Shown: positions 1-8,809 of the stretch, piece after piece
Layout: each line of letters starts with the position of its first letter
Position numbering within the stretch: position 1 is the stretch's first letter
Assembly: GCF_000022085.1 (NCBI RefSeq)
Contig: NC_011887.1
Coordinates: forward strand, 248,001-312,000
Length of the DNA: 64,000 nt
Direction: 5' to 3'
Origin: Methylobacterium nodulans ORS 2060
Lineage (GTDB): Bacteria; Pseudomonadota; Alphaproteobacteria; Rhizobiales; Beijerinckiaceae
Program-made: the position numbers and the translations under genes
Notes under the pieces: generated by a model
What the model saw: the letters and a program-made list of their open reading frames with translations, nothing else
What the model was told of the DNA's origin: nothing
The model's database searches: none

Positions 1-67
1 GCCGGAAGTTCGGGAGCGACCGGGGCAACTTTGCCGTCATCCAGGGTCAAGGTCATGCAGCAAGCGT

Positions 68-639
68 CTCGTGCTTTCGCACCGGGCGATGCAGAACGAG
101 GCCTGGAAGGAGAGCCGCGGCACGGCCGACTGGACAGTGGTCGCGGCGATCGACGAGCACGCCTGTTCAAGCCCGAGGCGTTGCGCAAGGCCGGGTTCGG
201 CCCGGGGCGCCATGCCGCCGAGCCGCAGGGCGACCTCCTGCTGCCCGCCCGCGATGCGGTGGTGCTCTGGCACTACAAGCATCTCGGCTTCGAGCGGAAC
301 GCCACCCGCGAGGCAGCCCAGGCCGCGCGGCTCGGGCGCGCCGACGTCGCCCAGGGCCTCGGCCAGCACTACCTCTGGGGCCGGGAGCGGCTGTGCGCCT
401 TCTGGGACGAGATGGAGCGCGAGTCCGTCGACCTCGGGCGCGTGGTGCCGGACACCGCCTGCATCTGGCCGCTCTGGCGGGAGGAGCGCGGGCTCCCGCG
501 GGTCGATCCCGCGCCGCTCCCCCCGCTCGCAGCGGCCTTGCCCGCCGTGGCCCCGGCCGTCTCGGTGCTGGTGAAGGCCTGTAACCACGCCCCCTACGTC
601 CGGCAGATACATGCCGGCCCGGAGAGTCTTGGGGGCTGA
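68..639 (+). pseudogene. Broken glycosyltransferase (family 2-like) remnant
   Basis: Two reading frames each carry part of one protein. From about 71 to 160, frame 2 reads QNEAWKESRGTADWTVVAAIDEH, which resembles the segment before the DxDE motif of Methylobacterium glycosyltransferase-like proteins. From about 160 to 640, frame 1 reads FKPEALRKAGF, then VVLWHYKHLGFERN, and ends VSVLVKACNHAPYVRQ, which looks like the opening strand of a following GT2 domain. The frame change and the missing catalytic middle and C-terminus mean no intact enzyme is made here. Family assignment is by recognition of these motifs only. Confidence 0.5.
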
Positions 640-912
640 GCCCCTACCCAGTGCGATACGGCATCCTCCTGACGGGCACGTGGGAACACCTGGCAATACC
701 CACTTCCAAATAATCCTGCGGTCGTTACGCAGTGTTCCCGAAGGTCTGTGTTGATTTTGTTACACAAACCTGCGTTCTGCGAAGAAGTCAATGTCAAGCG
801 TGGCCGCAAACTAACCGGCGGATTGCGGCCGAACCGCGGCTTTCGTATCCCCTCAGCAGCAAGCTAGGTCTTGCCAGGTCCAGGAATTTTCTATGCGTTG
901 GGGGAGCGAACA

Positions 913-3390
913 ATGGTGGCGCTGCGTCGCGGACTTCTGGTCACGACGATCCTGGTGCCGTGCGGGGCCGTGGGGCTGGCCGGTCGCGCCGCCGCGCAGG
1001 GCGATACCATCGCCCTCGAGCAGATCGATGTCGTTCCGGTGACCCCGGTCGGCGGAGCCGGCGGTGCGGCCCGCGCCGAGACCGGCGCCGCCGGCGGCGC
1101 GCTGCCGCTCTCCAAGGTGCCGTTCACGGCCGAGACCGTCACCGCGCGCCAGTTCGAGCAGGACCGCGCCACCCTCGACCCCACCTTCACGCTGGCCCGC
1201 ACCACCCCCGGCGTCAGCCTCTCGGACGGCCAGGGCAACAGCTTCCGCCAGACCCTCACCTATCGCGGCTTCGACGCCTCCCCGCTCCAGGGCGCGCCCC
1301 AGGGGCTGGCCGTCTACCAGAACGGCACCCGCATCAACGAGGCCTTCGGCGACGTCGTGAACTGGGACCTGATCCCCCAGGTCGCCATCAACCGCATCGA
1401 CCTCGTCACCGGCAACCCGATCTTCGGCCTCAACGCGCTCGGCGGCGCGGTCAACATCGCGATGAAGAACGGCTTCACCTGGCAGGGCCAGGAAGTCTCG
1501 GTGATGGGCGGCTCGGACGGCCGCATCCTCGGCACCCTGCAATACGGCGAGGTGGTCGGGCCCTGGAGCTTCTACTTCGCCGGCGAGGGCCTCAAGGACG
1601 ACGGCTGGCGCTTCAGGTCGCCCTCCGAGATCGGCCGCGTCTATGCCGATATCGGCCATCGCACGCCCGATTCCGAGTTCCACCTCATCGCCTCGGGCGC
1701 CAAGACCTTCTTCGGGGCCACCTCCGCCGCGCCGGTCGATCTCCAGCGCCTCACCGAGCGGGCGATTTTCACCAACCCGCAGACCATCGACACCGAGGCC
1801 GGCCAGATCCAGGTCACCGGCAAGGTGAACCTCTCCCCGACCTGGGACCTCGCGGGCAACGCCTATGTGCGCCGCTTCAGCCAGTTCGTGGTCGACGGCA
1901 ACGACGGCAACTTCGAGAATTGCAGCACGCGCTCCTCTTTCCGCGGCTTTCTCTGTTTCGAGGACGACGGGTTCTCGCCCGCCCCCGGCCAGACCCAGGC
2001 GCAGTTCCGCAACCAGTTCCTGATCCTGGGGCCGAACGGCCAGCCGATCCCCTTCCGGGCAGGCATCCCGTACGGCACCCACGATACGGTCCGCACCGAG
2101 GCGACCGGCTACGGCGGCACGCTGCAGGCGACGAACCGCGACCGGGTGTTCGATCACGCCAACACCTTCATCCTCGGCGGCAGCATCGATGCGGCCTCCT
2201 ACACCTTCAAGTCGGCGAGCACGCTCGGGGTGATCAACCCGGACCTGAGCGTCACCACCGACCCGAACAACCCGACCTACGGCCTGATCCCCGGGCTCGG
2301 CACCGGGCCGATCCGCACCGCCGCGGCGCTCGGCGTCGCGCCGAGCCAGGTGATCGGCTCGAACCTCTACATGGGCCTCTACGCCCTCGACACCTTCGAC
2401 GTCACCGATCAGCTCTCGCTCACCGCCGGGGCGCGGCTGAACTTCGCGCGCATCTCCACCCAGGACCTGACCGGGTTCTCGCCGGATGTCACCGGCACGC
2501 ACTTCTTCACCCGCCTCAACCCGGTGGCGGGCCTGACCTACCGGTTCTTCCCCTGGCTGACGCTGTATGGCGGCTACTCGGAATCGAACCGGGCGCCGAC
2601 GCCGCTCGAACTGGCCTGCGCCAACCCGAACCGGCCCTGCCTGCTGCCGAACTCGCTGGTGGCCGACCCGCCGCTCCAGCAGGTGGAGGCACACACCTAC
2701 GAGGCGGGGATCCGCGGCACGGTGCCGGACGTCGCCGAGGGGGGCCTGCTCACCTACAAGCTCGGCTTCTTCCGCACGGACCTGACCAACGACATCCTGC
2801 AGATCGCGGTGCCCGGCAATGCGGCGCGGGGCTATTTCGTGAACGTGCCGGCGACGCAGCGGCAGGGCATCGAGGTGGCGGCGGAGTATGTGGGCGAGCG
2901 TCTGCGGCTTTACGCCAACTACGCGCTGATCGACGCCACCTTCCAGTTCCGCGGCGACCTGTCCTCGCCCAACAACCCGCTGGCCGATGACGGGCTGATC
3001 ACGGTGCGGCCGGGCAACAAGCTGCCGCTGGTGCCGGAGCACCAGATCAAGGCCGGCTTCGAGTACGCGATCACGCCGCAGTGGAAGTTCGGCCTGAACG
3101 TGGCGGCGTTCTCATCGTCGTACTTCCGGGGTGACGAGTCGAACCTGAACCGCAAGCTGCCGGCCTATGCGATCGCCAACCTGAACACGAGCGTGCAGCT
3201 GACGAGGAACATGGAGGTGTTCGCGCTGGTGACCAACCTGTTCAACACGCGCGTGCCGAACTTCGGCACCTTCCTGGAGCGGACGGAGCCGGGCGAGCTG
3301 TTCGCCAACCGCTACGCACTGAACGACCCGCGCACCACCGCTTTGATCCAGCCGCTCTCGGTCTATGGCGGCATGCGCGTGACCTGGTGA
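913..3390 (+). CDS. lutH: TonB-dependent outer-membrane receptor, probable lanthanide-chelate receptor (LutH-like)
   Basis: This is an outer-membrane beta-barrel receptor powered by TonB. The ATG at 913 follows a purine-rich GGGGAGCG and opens an ordinary signal peptide (MVALRRGLLVTTILVP, cleaved near AAAQG). A plug domain follows: it has SKVPFTAETVTARQF, then the conserved run through TYRGFD, LAVYQNGTRINEAFGD and NPIFGLNALGGAVNI. A long barrel comes next and ends with aromatic W after GGMRVT, as in true barrels. The protein is 825 residues, normal for the family. Substrate is inferred from context: in Methylorubrum extorquens the lanmodulin gene sits next to the TonB receptor LutH, and lanM lies two genes downstream here. 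The rest of the lut transporter is not in the window. A siderophore-type substrate cannot be excluded. Confidence 0.75.
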   Translation: MVALRRGLLVTTILVPCGAVGLAGRAAAQGDTIALEQIDVVPVTPVGGAGGAARAETGAAGGALPLSKVPFTAETVTARQFEQDRATLDPTFTLARTTPGVSLSDGQGNSFRQTLTYRGFDASPLQGAPQGLAVYQNGTRINEAFGDVVNWDLIPQVAINRIDLVTGNPIFGLNALGGAVNIAMKNGFTWQGQEVSVMGGSDGRILGTLQYGEVVGPWSFYFAGEGLKDDGWRFRSPSEIGRVYADIGHRTPDSEFHLIASGAKTFFGATSAAPVDLQRLTERAIFTNPQTIDTEAGQIQVTGKVNLSPTWDLAGNAYVRRFSQFVVDGNDGNFENCSTRSSFRGFLCFEDDGFSPAPGQTQAQFRNQFLILGPNGQPIPFRAGIPYGTHDTVRTEATGYGGTLQATNRDRVFDHANTFILGGSIDAASYTFKSASTLGVINPDLSVTTDPNNPTYGLIPGLGTGPIRTAAALGVAPSQVIGSNLYMGLYALDTFDVTDQLSLTAGARLNFARISTQDLTGFSPDVTGTHFFTRLNPVAGLTYRFFPWLTLYGGYSESNRAPTPLELACANPNRPCLLPNSLVADPPLQQVEAHTYEAGIRGTVPDVAEGGLLTYKLGFFRTDLTNDILQIAVPGNAARGYFVNVPATQRQGIEVAAEYVGERLRLYANYALIDATFQFRGDLSSPNNPLADDGLITVRPGNKLPLVPEHQIKAGFEYAITPQWKFGLNVAAFSSSYFRGDESNLNRKLPAYAIANLNTSVQLTRNMEVFALVTNLFNTRVPNFGTFLERTEPGELFANRYALNDPRTTALIQPLSVYGGMRVTW

Positions 3391-3418
3391 GCCCCGGCTG
3401 AGGCGGATTGCGCCGGTC

Positions 3419-4072
3419 ATGACCGGCGTGCTGATCATCGACGATCGCCCGATCGTTCTCGACACGCTCCGTAGGCTGCTCGCGCCCACGGGCATCACCG
3501 TGCACACGACGACCAGTCCGGCCGAGGGTGAACGCCTCGCCCGCGAGTTTGCGCTGACCCTCGTGGTGACGGACCTGGCCTTTCCCGGGACGCCCTTGGG
3601 CGGACTAGCGCTGATCCGCCGCCTGCGCAGCCGCCCTCCTGCCCCACGCGTGCTGGTGTTCAGTATGTACGACGAGGCTCCCGTTGCCCGTCAGGCCCTG
3701 CAGGCGGGCGCCCTCGGCTACGTCTGCAAGACCGCCGGCCTGGAGGAGTTCGCACAAGCCTATCGCTACGTTCTGAGCGGCAAGGGCTACCTCAATCCCG
3801 ACCTGGCCTTCGCCCTGGCGGTGCCCCCTCCACCGCCGGCCGATCCGCTCGACCGATTGACCGGGCGCCAGCTGCGCATCCTTCAGCTGTTGGCCGGTGG
3901 CCAGACCTACCGCAGGATTGCTGACCTCCTGCTGCTGAGCGTGAAAACCATCGCCAACGAGGTGGCCACCATCGGCCGGCAGGTTCAGGTCCCCGACAAG
4001 GCCGGTATGGTCCGTTTCGCGATCCGGTATCGGGATGCCATCGTCGCTAGGCAGGCTGCCGACCTCCCCTGA
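3419..4072 (+). CDS. MxaB-like response regulator (receiver + LuxR-type HTH)
   Basis: A 217-residue two-component regulator. The receiver starts at VLIIDDRPIVL, has the phosphorylatable Asp at about residue 52 in VVTDLAF, and the switch region RVLVFSMYDE and conserved Lys in GYVCKTAG. A helix-turn-helix follows a proline linker: LTGRQLRILQLLAGGQTYRRIADLLLLSVKTIANEVATI. It is a clear paralogue of MxaB in this window (compare RILVFSMHDD and SYKTVANTCSSM there). It lies 28 bases after the TonB receptor and about 200 before lanM on the same strand, so it may be co-transcribed with the receptor. A role in metal-dependent switching of methanol dehydrogenases is inferred. No partner kinase is nearby. 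The ribosome binding site before ATG 3419 is weak. Confidence 0.85.
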   Translation: MTGVLIIDDRPIVLDTLRRLLAPTGITVHTTTSPAEGERLAREFALTLVVTDLAFPGTPLGGLALIRRLRSRPPAPRVLVFSMYDEAPVARQALQAGALGYVCKTAGLEEFAQAYRYVLSGKGYLNPDLAFALAVPPPPPADPLDRLTGRQLRILQLLAGGQTYRRIADLLLLSVKTIANEVATIGRQVQVPDKAGMVRFAIRYRDAIVARQAADLP

Positions 4073-4267
4073 GCCGCTGCATCAGCGCCCGCGTGCGCCC
4101 GGCCCCGTGCGGCTTTGCCGCACTGCAACAGCCCAGCTCAGAGGCGATTGTGCACTGCCGCGGCGTCTGCACCGCTTGCCGCTGCATGATCCGGCGCCCA
4201 TGTGGACTCCACGTTGCTGGTTGCATGCAGCCGGGACGCGATGCGTCCCCAACGACAGGAGCTATCG

Positions 4268-4672
4268 ATGACCTCCGCCCTGCGGACAGCTGCCGTCCTC
4301 ACCGCCATGCTGGGCCTGATGCCCGCCGCGCCGGTCCTCGCCGCCAGCCCGGCGGCAGCGATCAAGGCAATGGATCCCGACAACGACGGCACCCTCGATC
4401 TCGCCGAGGTAAAAGCAGCCGCCACGGCGCTGTTCGCTGCGCTTGATCCGGACAAGGACGGGACCCTGGATGCCAAGGAGCTGAAGGGCCGTGTCTCGGC
4501 CAAGCAGCTCAAGGCGCTTGATCCGGACAAGGACGGCACGCTGGACCAGGCCGAGTACCTCGCCCTGGTCGAGGCGGCCTTCCAGGCTGCCAATCCTGAC
4601 GGCGACGGCACCGTCGATGCCAAGGAGCTGTCGACCAGCAAGGGTAAGGCGTTGCTGAAGCTCATCCAGTAA
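4268..4672 (+). CDS. lanM: Lanmodulin, periplasmic lanthanide-binding EF-hand protein
   Basis: A 134-residue secreted protein with a signal peptide cleaved near VLA-ASPAA (residue 25). It has four EF-hand loops at about residues 36-47, 60-71, 85-96 and 109-120. Every loop carries Pro at position 2 and Asp at 3, 5 and 9 (DPDNDGTLDLAE, DPDKDGTLDAKE, DPDKDGTLDQAE), and the fourth starts with Asn (NPDGDGTVDAKE), exactly as in the known lanmodulin. Adjacent loops are only 12-13 residues apart, the lanmodulin hallmark that separates it from calmodulin. ATG 4268 is preceded by AGGAG; the longer in-frame extension has no signal peptide logic. An inverted repeat GCTGCATG/CATGCAGC (4181-4188, 4224-4231) lies in the upstream region and could be regulatory. 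The family binds trivalent lanthanides with picomolar affinity. Confidence 0.96.
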   Translation: MTSALRTAAVLTAMLGLMPAAPVLAASPAAAIKAMDPDNDGTLDLAEVKAAATALFAALDPDKDGTLDAKELKGRVSAKQLKALDPDKDGTLDQAEYLALVEAAFQAANPDGDGTVDAKELSTSKGKALLKLIQ

Positions 4673-5706
4673 GTCCAGTAAGCATCGTCTCGCGCGATGG
4701 TGCCGGGTTGCTCGACTGACGGTCCGGCATCGCGTCCTCGGCTCCATCGCTGAGCCTGCCGACTGACGCGTGCAAGCGCGCCAGAGCTATGCCGCATGCA
4801 GCGCTACGGCTTGGCCGTAGCGCTTGCTACTTTCGAAGACCCTCCGCCACGCATGGGCGTCGGTTTTTCGCCGCTTCTTCATCCATGCCACCCCCCGCCA
4901 CTCGATTGGCCAACGACGAGCTAAGAGATCTAAGCGCATCACGGCGACATTTCCGCCGTTCCATATGATAAATTATTTATTATTTTAGTAACGCGCTGAT
5001 GGTTGAAATATAAAAATACAGTTTTCAGAAATATAGAACATCAAGAAGCTATATAATGAAAACAAGTATGCAGCTCTGGCACTCTCATCCTTGCTTATGC
5101 TAATATGCAATCCTTCACTATCGTATAATATTCGCCTGTCCGCGCTGTATCCTCACTATGGAAGGCGGCCTATGTCCGGTGAGGAGTTTGACCGTTATGC
5201 AGGAGCCGGGATCCTGTCCTGCCAGGGCAAGACTCAGGCAGTCTGCATCTTGGCATTCAACCTGGAGCAGATGCCCTTCACATCACAGACGATTGGGCGA
5301 TCTTGGGATTGCGCCGGAGCGTCGAAACCGCAGCACCGCAACCTCTTCCAGATGCAAGGACCCTTCCAACCGGTACCGAGCGAATTCCTGTGACCATGGT
5401 TTCACCAGCTGGACACGAGAACTACAATGGACCAAACAACCGTGAAGACTGTGCCATCCGGCAGATCGACCCGCCTGGCGTAGATGGTATTGGACAGCCG
5501 CGGCACGGCTGCAACGACGGCTATGGAGGTTCCGGGTCGGACCTCTTCAATGCATCTGTCGTTTAGTTGCATTACAGAGCGCATCTCTTTCTATGAACTC
5601 GCGTCGTGAATTCGATGTCGATTTCCACTGCGGATCTTCCCTTTTGTTCGAGGGTAAGATTTTGCAAGCTCTCCAAGAGACGGCAGCAGGCGATAGAGAT
5701 TAACCC
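4673..5706. other. Intergenic region between lanM and a small secreted-protein gene
   Basis: About 1 kb with no gene I can support. Bases 4960-5070 are strikingly AT-rich for this genome, and the short open frames nearby have no recognisable motif or convincing ribosome site. Apart from the hairpin at 4800-4824 I see no RNA gene or repeat. The AT-rich tract may be horizontally acquired or a decayed promoter region. Confidence 0.5.
4800..4824 (+). terminator. Hairpin terminator after lanM
   Basis: A perfect 11-bp stem (AGCGCTACGGC with its complement) closes on a 3-base loop and is followed by a T-containing stretch. It lies about 130 bases after the lanM stop. Confidence 0.55.
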
Positions 5707-6063
5707 TTATTTAGGAATTAGCAGACCGGGAATTACATTACCTTCTTTTCCAAATTTTTCGTGAGCCAGTTTGCAGTTTATCTGGCGATTTTCTTTGTAC
5801 TTCTCGGTGTATCTCATAGACTTGATCACATATGCCCCACTCGAAAGGGCCTCAAGATCGATGCCAAGGCTCATCATCACTTGCCGGAACCGATCATAAT
5901 CGGGCTTGTCATCCGGGCAATCCTCGGCAACGAACCGCACGAGGCCCGAGAGCTTGATGGCGGCGTCACTCATCGCGGAACTCGGCCCGAGTGATTCCCC
6001 TGCGACTGTAGTGACAGTTGTCAAAAAGCCAAATATCAAGACTGTTATGGCGAGCCGCACCAC
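5707..6063 (-). CDS. Small secreted hypothetical protein
   Basis: 118 residues from a GTG start at 6063, preceded by GGGAGATGATTTC, which gives good spacing. The N-terminus MVRLAITVLIFGFLTTVTTVAG is a signal peptide. The mature part carries two cysteines (AEDCPDD and INCKLAH) that could form one disulfide. It also has a motif PDYDRFRQVMMSLGIDL that resembles unnamed periplasmic proteins of Rhizobiales. It lies just beyond the 3' end of the mxa operon on the same strand but separated from it. Function unknown. Confidence 0.6.
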   Translation of the reverse strand: MVRLAITVLIFGFLTTVTTVAGESLGPSSAMSDAAIKLSGLVRFVAEDCPDDKPDYDRFRQVMMSLGIDLEALSSGAYVIKSMRYTEKYKENRQINCKLAHEKFGKEGNVIPGLLIPK

Positions 6064-6130
6064 GAAATCATCTCCCTGTTTAGATATGTCGCAGATTGAA
6101 GTGCCTTGAATCGGACCTTTTCACTCGGGA

Positions 6131-6766
6131 TCAGCTCTGGCTGTGGTGCCTGATTGCAAGGCGGATTAGTTCAGAAAGACTCTCGGCTCCGAGCTTGCGC
6201 CGCATGCTGGAGCACGTATTAGCCACCGTCTTATAACTCAGACTGAGGTATTTGGCGATCATTTCGTAAGATTTACCTCGCGAAAGAAGCAAGAAGATTT
6301 GCAACTCTCGTCCGGTGAGGGCCAAGAGCGGACTCACTCGCTGGCTGCTCTGGAGGATTGCCACCTTCATTGCGAGGCGATGATCGATGTAAGGCTCGCC
6401 GGCCTGGACCCGTGCGACGGCAGTGGCAAAGTCGACCGAGGGAGTATCTTTGAGAAGATAGCCGATCGCGCCGCCCTCCAGCGCGCGGGCGACGATCACC
6501 GGGTCGTCATGCATGCTGAACACGAGGATGCGAGTCGCCGGTTCGAGCGCGCGGATCCGCCGGATCAGCGAGAGACCGGTGAGGCCACTGTCCTGGAAAG
6601 TCAGGTCGGCCACCACCAGGCCGGGCCGGTTGCGGTAGAAGCTCTGGTAGCCCTCCTCCACGCCGGTGGCGACGTGGATCGTCGCGAGCCCGGCATCCTC
6701 CAGGACAACCCGGCACCCCTGCAGGACCACGGGATGATCGTCGATGATCAGAACGCTCCCGGACAT
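6131..6766 (-). CDS. mxaB: MxaB, response regulator required for methanol dehydrogenase expression
   Basis: 211 residues. The receiver is MSGSVLIIDDHPVVL with phospho-acceptor Asp54 in VVADLTF and switch Lys in GYLLKDTPS. The LuxR-type HTH is LTGRELQIFLLLSRGKSYEMIAKYLSLSYKTVANTCSSM. ATG 6766 follows GGGAGGTGAAC. It is the last gene of the operon, matching the position of mxaB in the known mxaFJGIRSACKLDEHB order, where MxaB activates mxa transcription. No partner kinase is adjacent. A 62-base gap separates it from mxaH, so it may also have its own promoter. Confidence 0.88.
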   Translation of the reverse strand: MSGSVLIIDDHPVVLQGCRVVLEDAGLATIHVATGVEEGYQSFYRNRPGLVVADLTFQDSGLTGLSLIRRIRALEPATRILVFSMHDDPVIVARALEGGAIGYLLKDTPSVDFATAVARVQAGEPYIDHRLAMKVAILQSSQRVSPLLALTGRELQIFLLLSRGKSYEMIAKYLSLSYKTVANTCSSMRRKLGAESLSELIRLAIRHHSQS

Positions 6767-6828
6767 GTTCACCTCCCGCTGCCGCGCTGTTCGGTTGGAG
6801 CGCATTCGGGTTGGCGTGGCGGCCATCA

Positions 6829-7335
6829 TCACGGCTGCTTCAGGCTCTGGGGTGCGTACTTGGTGCTGAGACGATCCACTGCGTCTCGATGTGCCGCTCC
6901 CGCAATCCTCGTGTTGACGTAGTGCTGGCCCAGCGAGCCGTAGAGCTGACGGGCGCCGGCCGCGGCGGCGATCCCCATGAGGCCGTCGAGGATCGGCTCG
7001 GCCTCTCCGGGCAAGCCGGCGGCGTGCAGCATGTCGAGCACCTGTGCGGTGCGGTTGGCGATCATTCGGGGATCCTTGATGAAGCGCGGCGCGGCCCGCG
7101 CCAGCGCCGCGCGCAGCCGGGCCACGGCCGGATCCTTCGCCGGTACCAACCGGCCCGCCGCGCGGGCGGCGAGCCAGAGCGCCGGATCCGTGCGGTCGTC
7201 GGGCGCGAGCCACGCCGGCATCGCCCCCGCATCGTGGCGGGCGACCACCGTGGCCGGCTGCGAGCCCCCCTCCCCTGCCTCGCCGCAGGCGGACAAGAGC
7301 AGGCAGGCCGCGGCGAGCTGCGCCCCGCGTCTCAC
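6829..7335 (-). CDS. mxaH: MxaH, putative lipoprotein of the methanol dehydrogenase operon
   Basis: 168 residues from a GTG at 7335 that overlaps the mxaE stop (GTGA). The N-terminus MRRGAQLAAACLLLSACGEAG is a lipoprotein signal with lipobox LSAC, so the mature protein should be membrane-anchored in the periplasm. The rest is helical and has no enzyme motif that I recognise. Assignment rests on position between mxaE and mxaB. Its molecular role in methanol oxidation is not known. Confidence 0.7.
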   Translation of the reverse strand: MRRGAQLAAACLLLSACGEAGEGGSQPATVVARHDAGAMPAWLAPDDRTDPALWLAARAAGRLVPAKDPAVARLRAALARAAPRFIKDPRMIANRTAQVLDMLHAAGLPGEAEPILDGLMGIAAAAGARQLYGSLGQHYVNTRIAGAAHRDAVDRLSTKYAPQSLKQP

Positions 7336-8276
7336 GGCGCGCCCGCGAGGCTGCGTGGCCCCTCCGCCAGGCCGAGGCGCGCGACCTCACGGCGCGCGGC
7401 CGGATCGACGAGCGAGAGATCCCCCGAGAACCAGTTGGCCACGGCGACCCGATCCGCCGCCACGGCGAGCACGCCCTCGGGATAGCGGCCCACTGCCACC
7501 TCGCCGGCGACCGCGAGCGTCGCCGCGTCCACGATCGAGACCGTCCCGGCCTGCTGGTTGCTGACTACGACGAAGCGTCCGTCCGGCGTCGGCGCGACAC
7601 CGTAGGGCATCGGCCCGACCGCGACGGTGGCGAGCGGGCGGAGCGTGCCCGTGTCGATGACGGTCAGGTCGCGGCTGCGCACGTTGGCGACGTAGAGGCG
7701 CGTTTCGTCCGGGCTGAGCGCGAGGGCAAAGGGGCCCTCCCCCGTCGGAACGGCACCGAGGACCCGCAGCGCGCGGGCGTCGATGACCACGACGCGGCGC
7801 TGCTCGCGCTCGGCCACGTAGAGGCGCCCGCCAGCCCGGTCGAGGACGAGGCCCGCTGGATCCTGCACCGGGACCGGGGCTCCGACCGGGGCGCCGGTGC
7901 GCGCGTCGAGCCGCGCCACCTCGTGCCGGACCCAGTCCCCCACGAACAGGACATCCCCGGCCGGCGCCACCGCGATCCCGAAGGGAGTCCCCGCATGGGG
8001 CAGCCGCGCCACCACACGCCCGGCTGCCGCGTCAATCACGCTGATCAGGCGATGGTCCGGATGGGTGACGTAGAGCCGCCCGTCCGGCCCCGGCGCAATC
8101 CCGGCCGGTCCGGGTCCGACCGGGATCATCGCGGCGACACGCCCGGCCGCCACGTCGATGCGCGTCACCACCCCGCCTTCCTGGCTCACCACATAGGCAT
8201 CCCCGGCCTGGGCCGGCGCGGCGGCGGGCGTGCCCGCGAGGAGCGCGACAACGGGGGCGGCGAAGCGCCGGCCCAT
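7332..8276 (-). CDS. mxaE: MxaE, secreted YVTN-type beta-propeller protein
   Basis: 314 residues with a signal peptide (cleaved near APAQAGDA), then repeated propeller blades such as GPAGIAPGPDGRLYVTHP, GTPFGIAVAPAGDVLFVGD, GPFALALSPDETRLYVANV and MPYGVAPTPDGRFVVVSN. YVTN repeats of this kind are related to quinoprotein folds but show no PQQ site. ATG 8276 shares one base with the mxaD stop. The name follows the conserved gene order D-E-H-B. A scaffold or chaperone role in the periplasm is an inference. Confidence 0.75.
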   Translation of the reverse strand: MGRRFAAPVVALLAGTPAAAPAQAGDAYVVSQEGGVVTRIDVAAGRVAAMIPVGPGPAGIAPGPDGRLYVTHPDHRLISVIDAAAGRVVARLPHAGTPFGIAVAPAGDVLFVGDWVRHEVARLDARTGAPVGAPVPVQDPAGLVLDRAGGRLYVAEREQRRVVVIDARALRVLGAVPTGEGPFALALSPDETRLYVANVRSRDLTVIDTGTLRPLATVAVGPMPYGVAPTPDGRFVVVSNQQAGTVSIVDAATLAVAGEVAVGRYPEGVLAVAADRVAVANWFSGDLSLVDPAARREVARLGLAEGPRSLAGAP

Positions 8277-8809
8277 CACGAGCCGCCCTCGACCTTGGCC
8301 TTCAGGCCCGCGAGGCCGGTCTCGAAATAAGCCTTCATGGCGGCGCGCCCGGCCGCGTCGTTCAGCTCCTCGGGCGGCTCGTTGCCGGTGTCGCCCCGGT
8401 AGAAGCGGCCGAACCACGCCACCCGCGACCCCGCCCCGTCCGGCGTCACCGCGATGGTGGCGGAGTAGGAGGAGACCGGCAGCGCCGCGAGGTCCGGCTC
8501 GGACAGGCGGTAGGAGTAGGTCATCCGCCCCGCATCGTACTCGTCGAGGCTCTCCCGCAGCACGCCGCCCCGCTTGAGCGTGACCGCGCGGGTGGCGCCG
8601 TTCGCGGTCCCGCCCGATCCCTCGCTCGTCACCACCGCCGGGTGCCAGCCGCCGATCCCCCCGAAATCGCCGAGGACGGCCCAGACCTTCTGCGGCGGCG
8701 CCGCGATGGCCGTGGAGGCCTCGATCTTCTGCGGCGTCGGCCCGTGGGCCGGAGCCAGGGTCGCGAGAAGACCAAGGATCAGGGCTGCTCCGAACAGACG
8801 CATGCTCAT
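8276..8809 (-). CDS. mxaD: MxaD, periplasmic SRPBCC-fold protein
   Basis: 177 residues counting from ATG 8809. A second ATG at 8803 has better spacing to GGAAAGG and may be the true start. A signal peptide (ALILGLLATLAPAHG) precedes a START/SRPBCC-like domain: IEASTAIAAPPQKVWAVLGDFGGIGGWHPAV near the start, and a C-terminal helix MKAYFETGLAGLKAKVE. In M. extorquens MxaD helps electron transfer between methanol dehydrogenase and cytochrome cL. The gene overlaps mxaL by four bases. Confidence 0.85.
   Translation of the reverse strand: MSMRLFGAALILGLLATLAPAHGPTPQKIEASTAIAAPPQKVWAVLGDFGGIGGWHPAVVTSEGSGGTANGATRAVTLKRGGVLRESLDEYDAGRMTYSYRLSEPDLAALPVSSYSATIAVTPDGAGSRVAWFGRFYRGDTGNEPPEELNDAAGRAAMKAYFETGLAGLKAKVEGGS

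Noticed and set aside
5091..5584. Several short open frames in the AT-rich spacer
   Set aside because: No ribosome sites, no motifs and mutual overlap in different frames.
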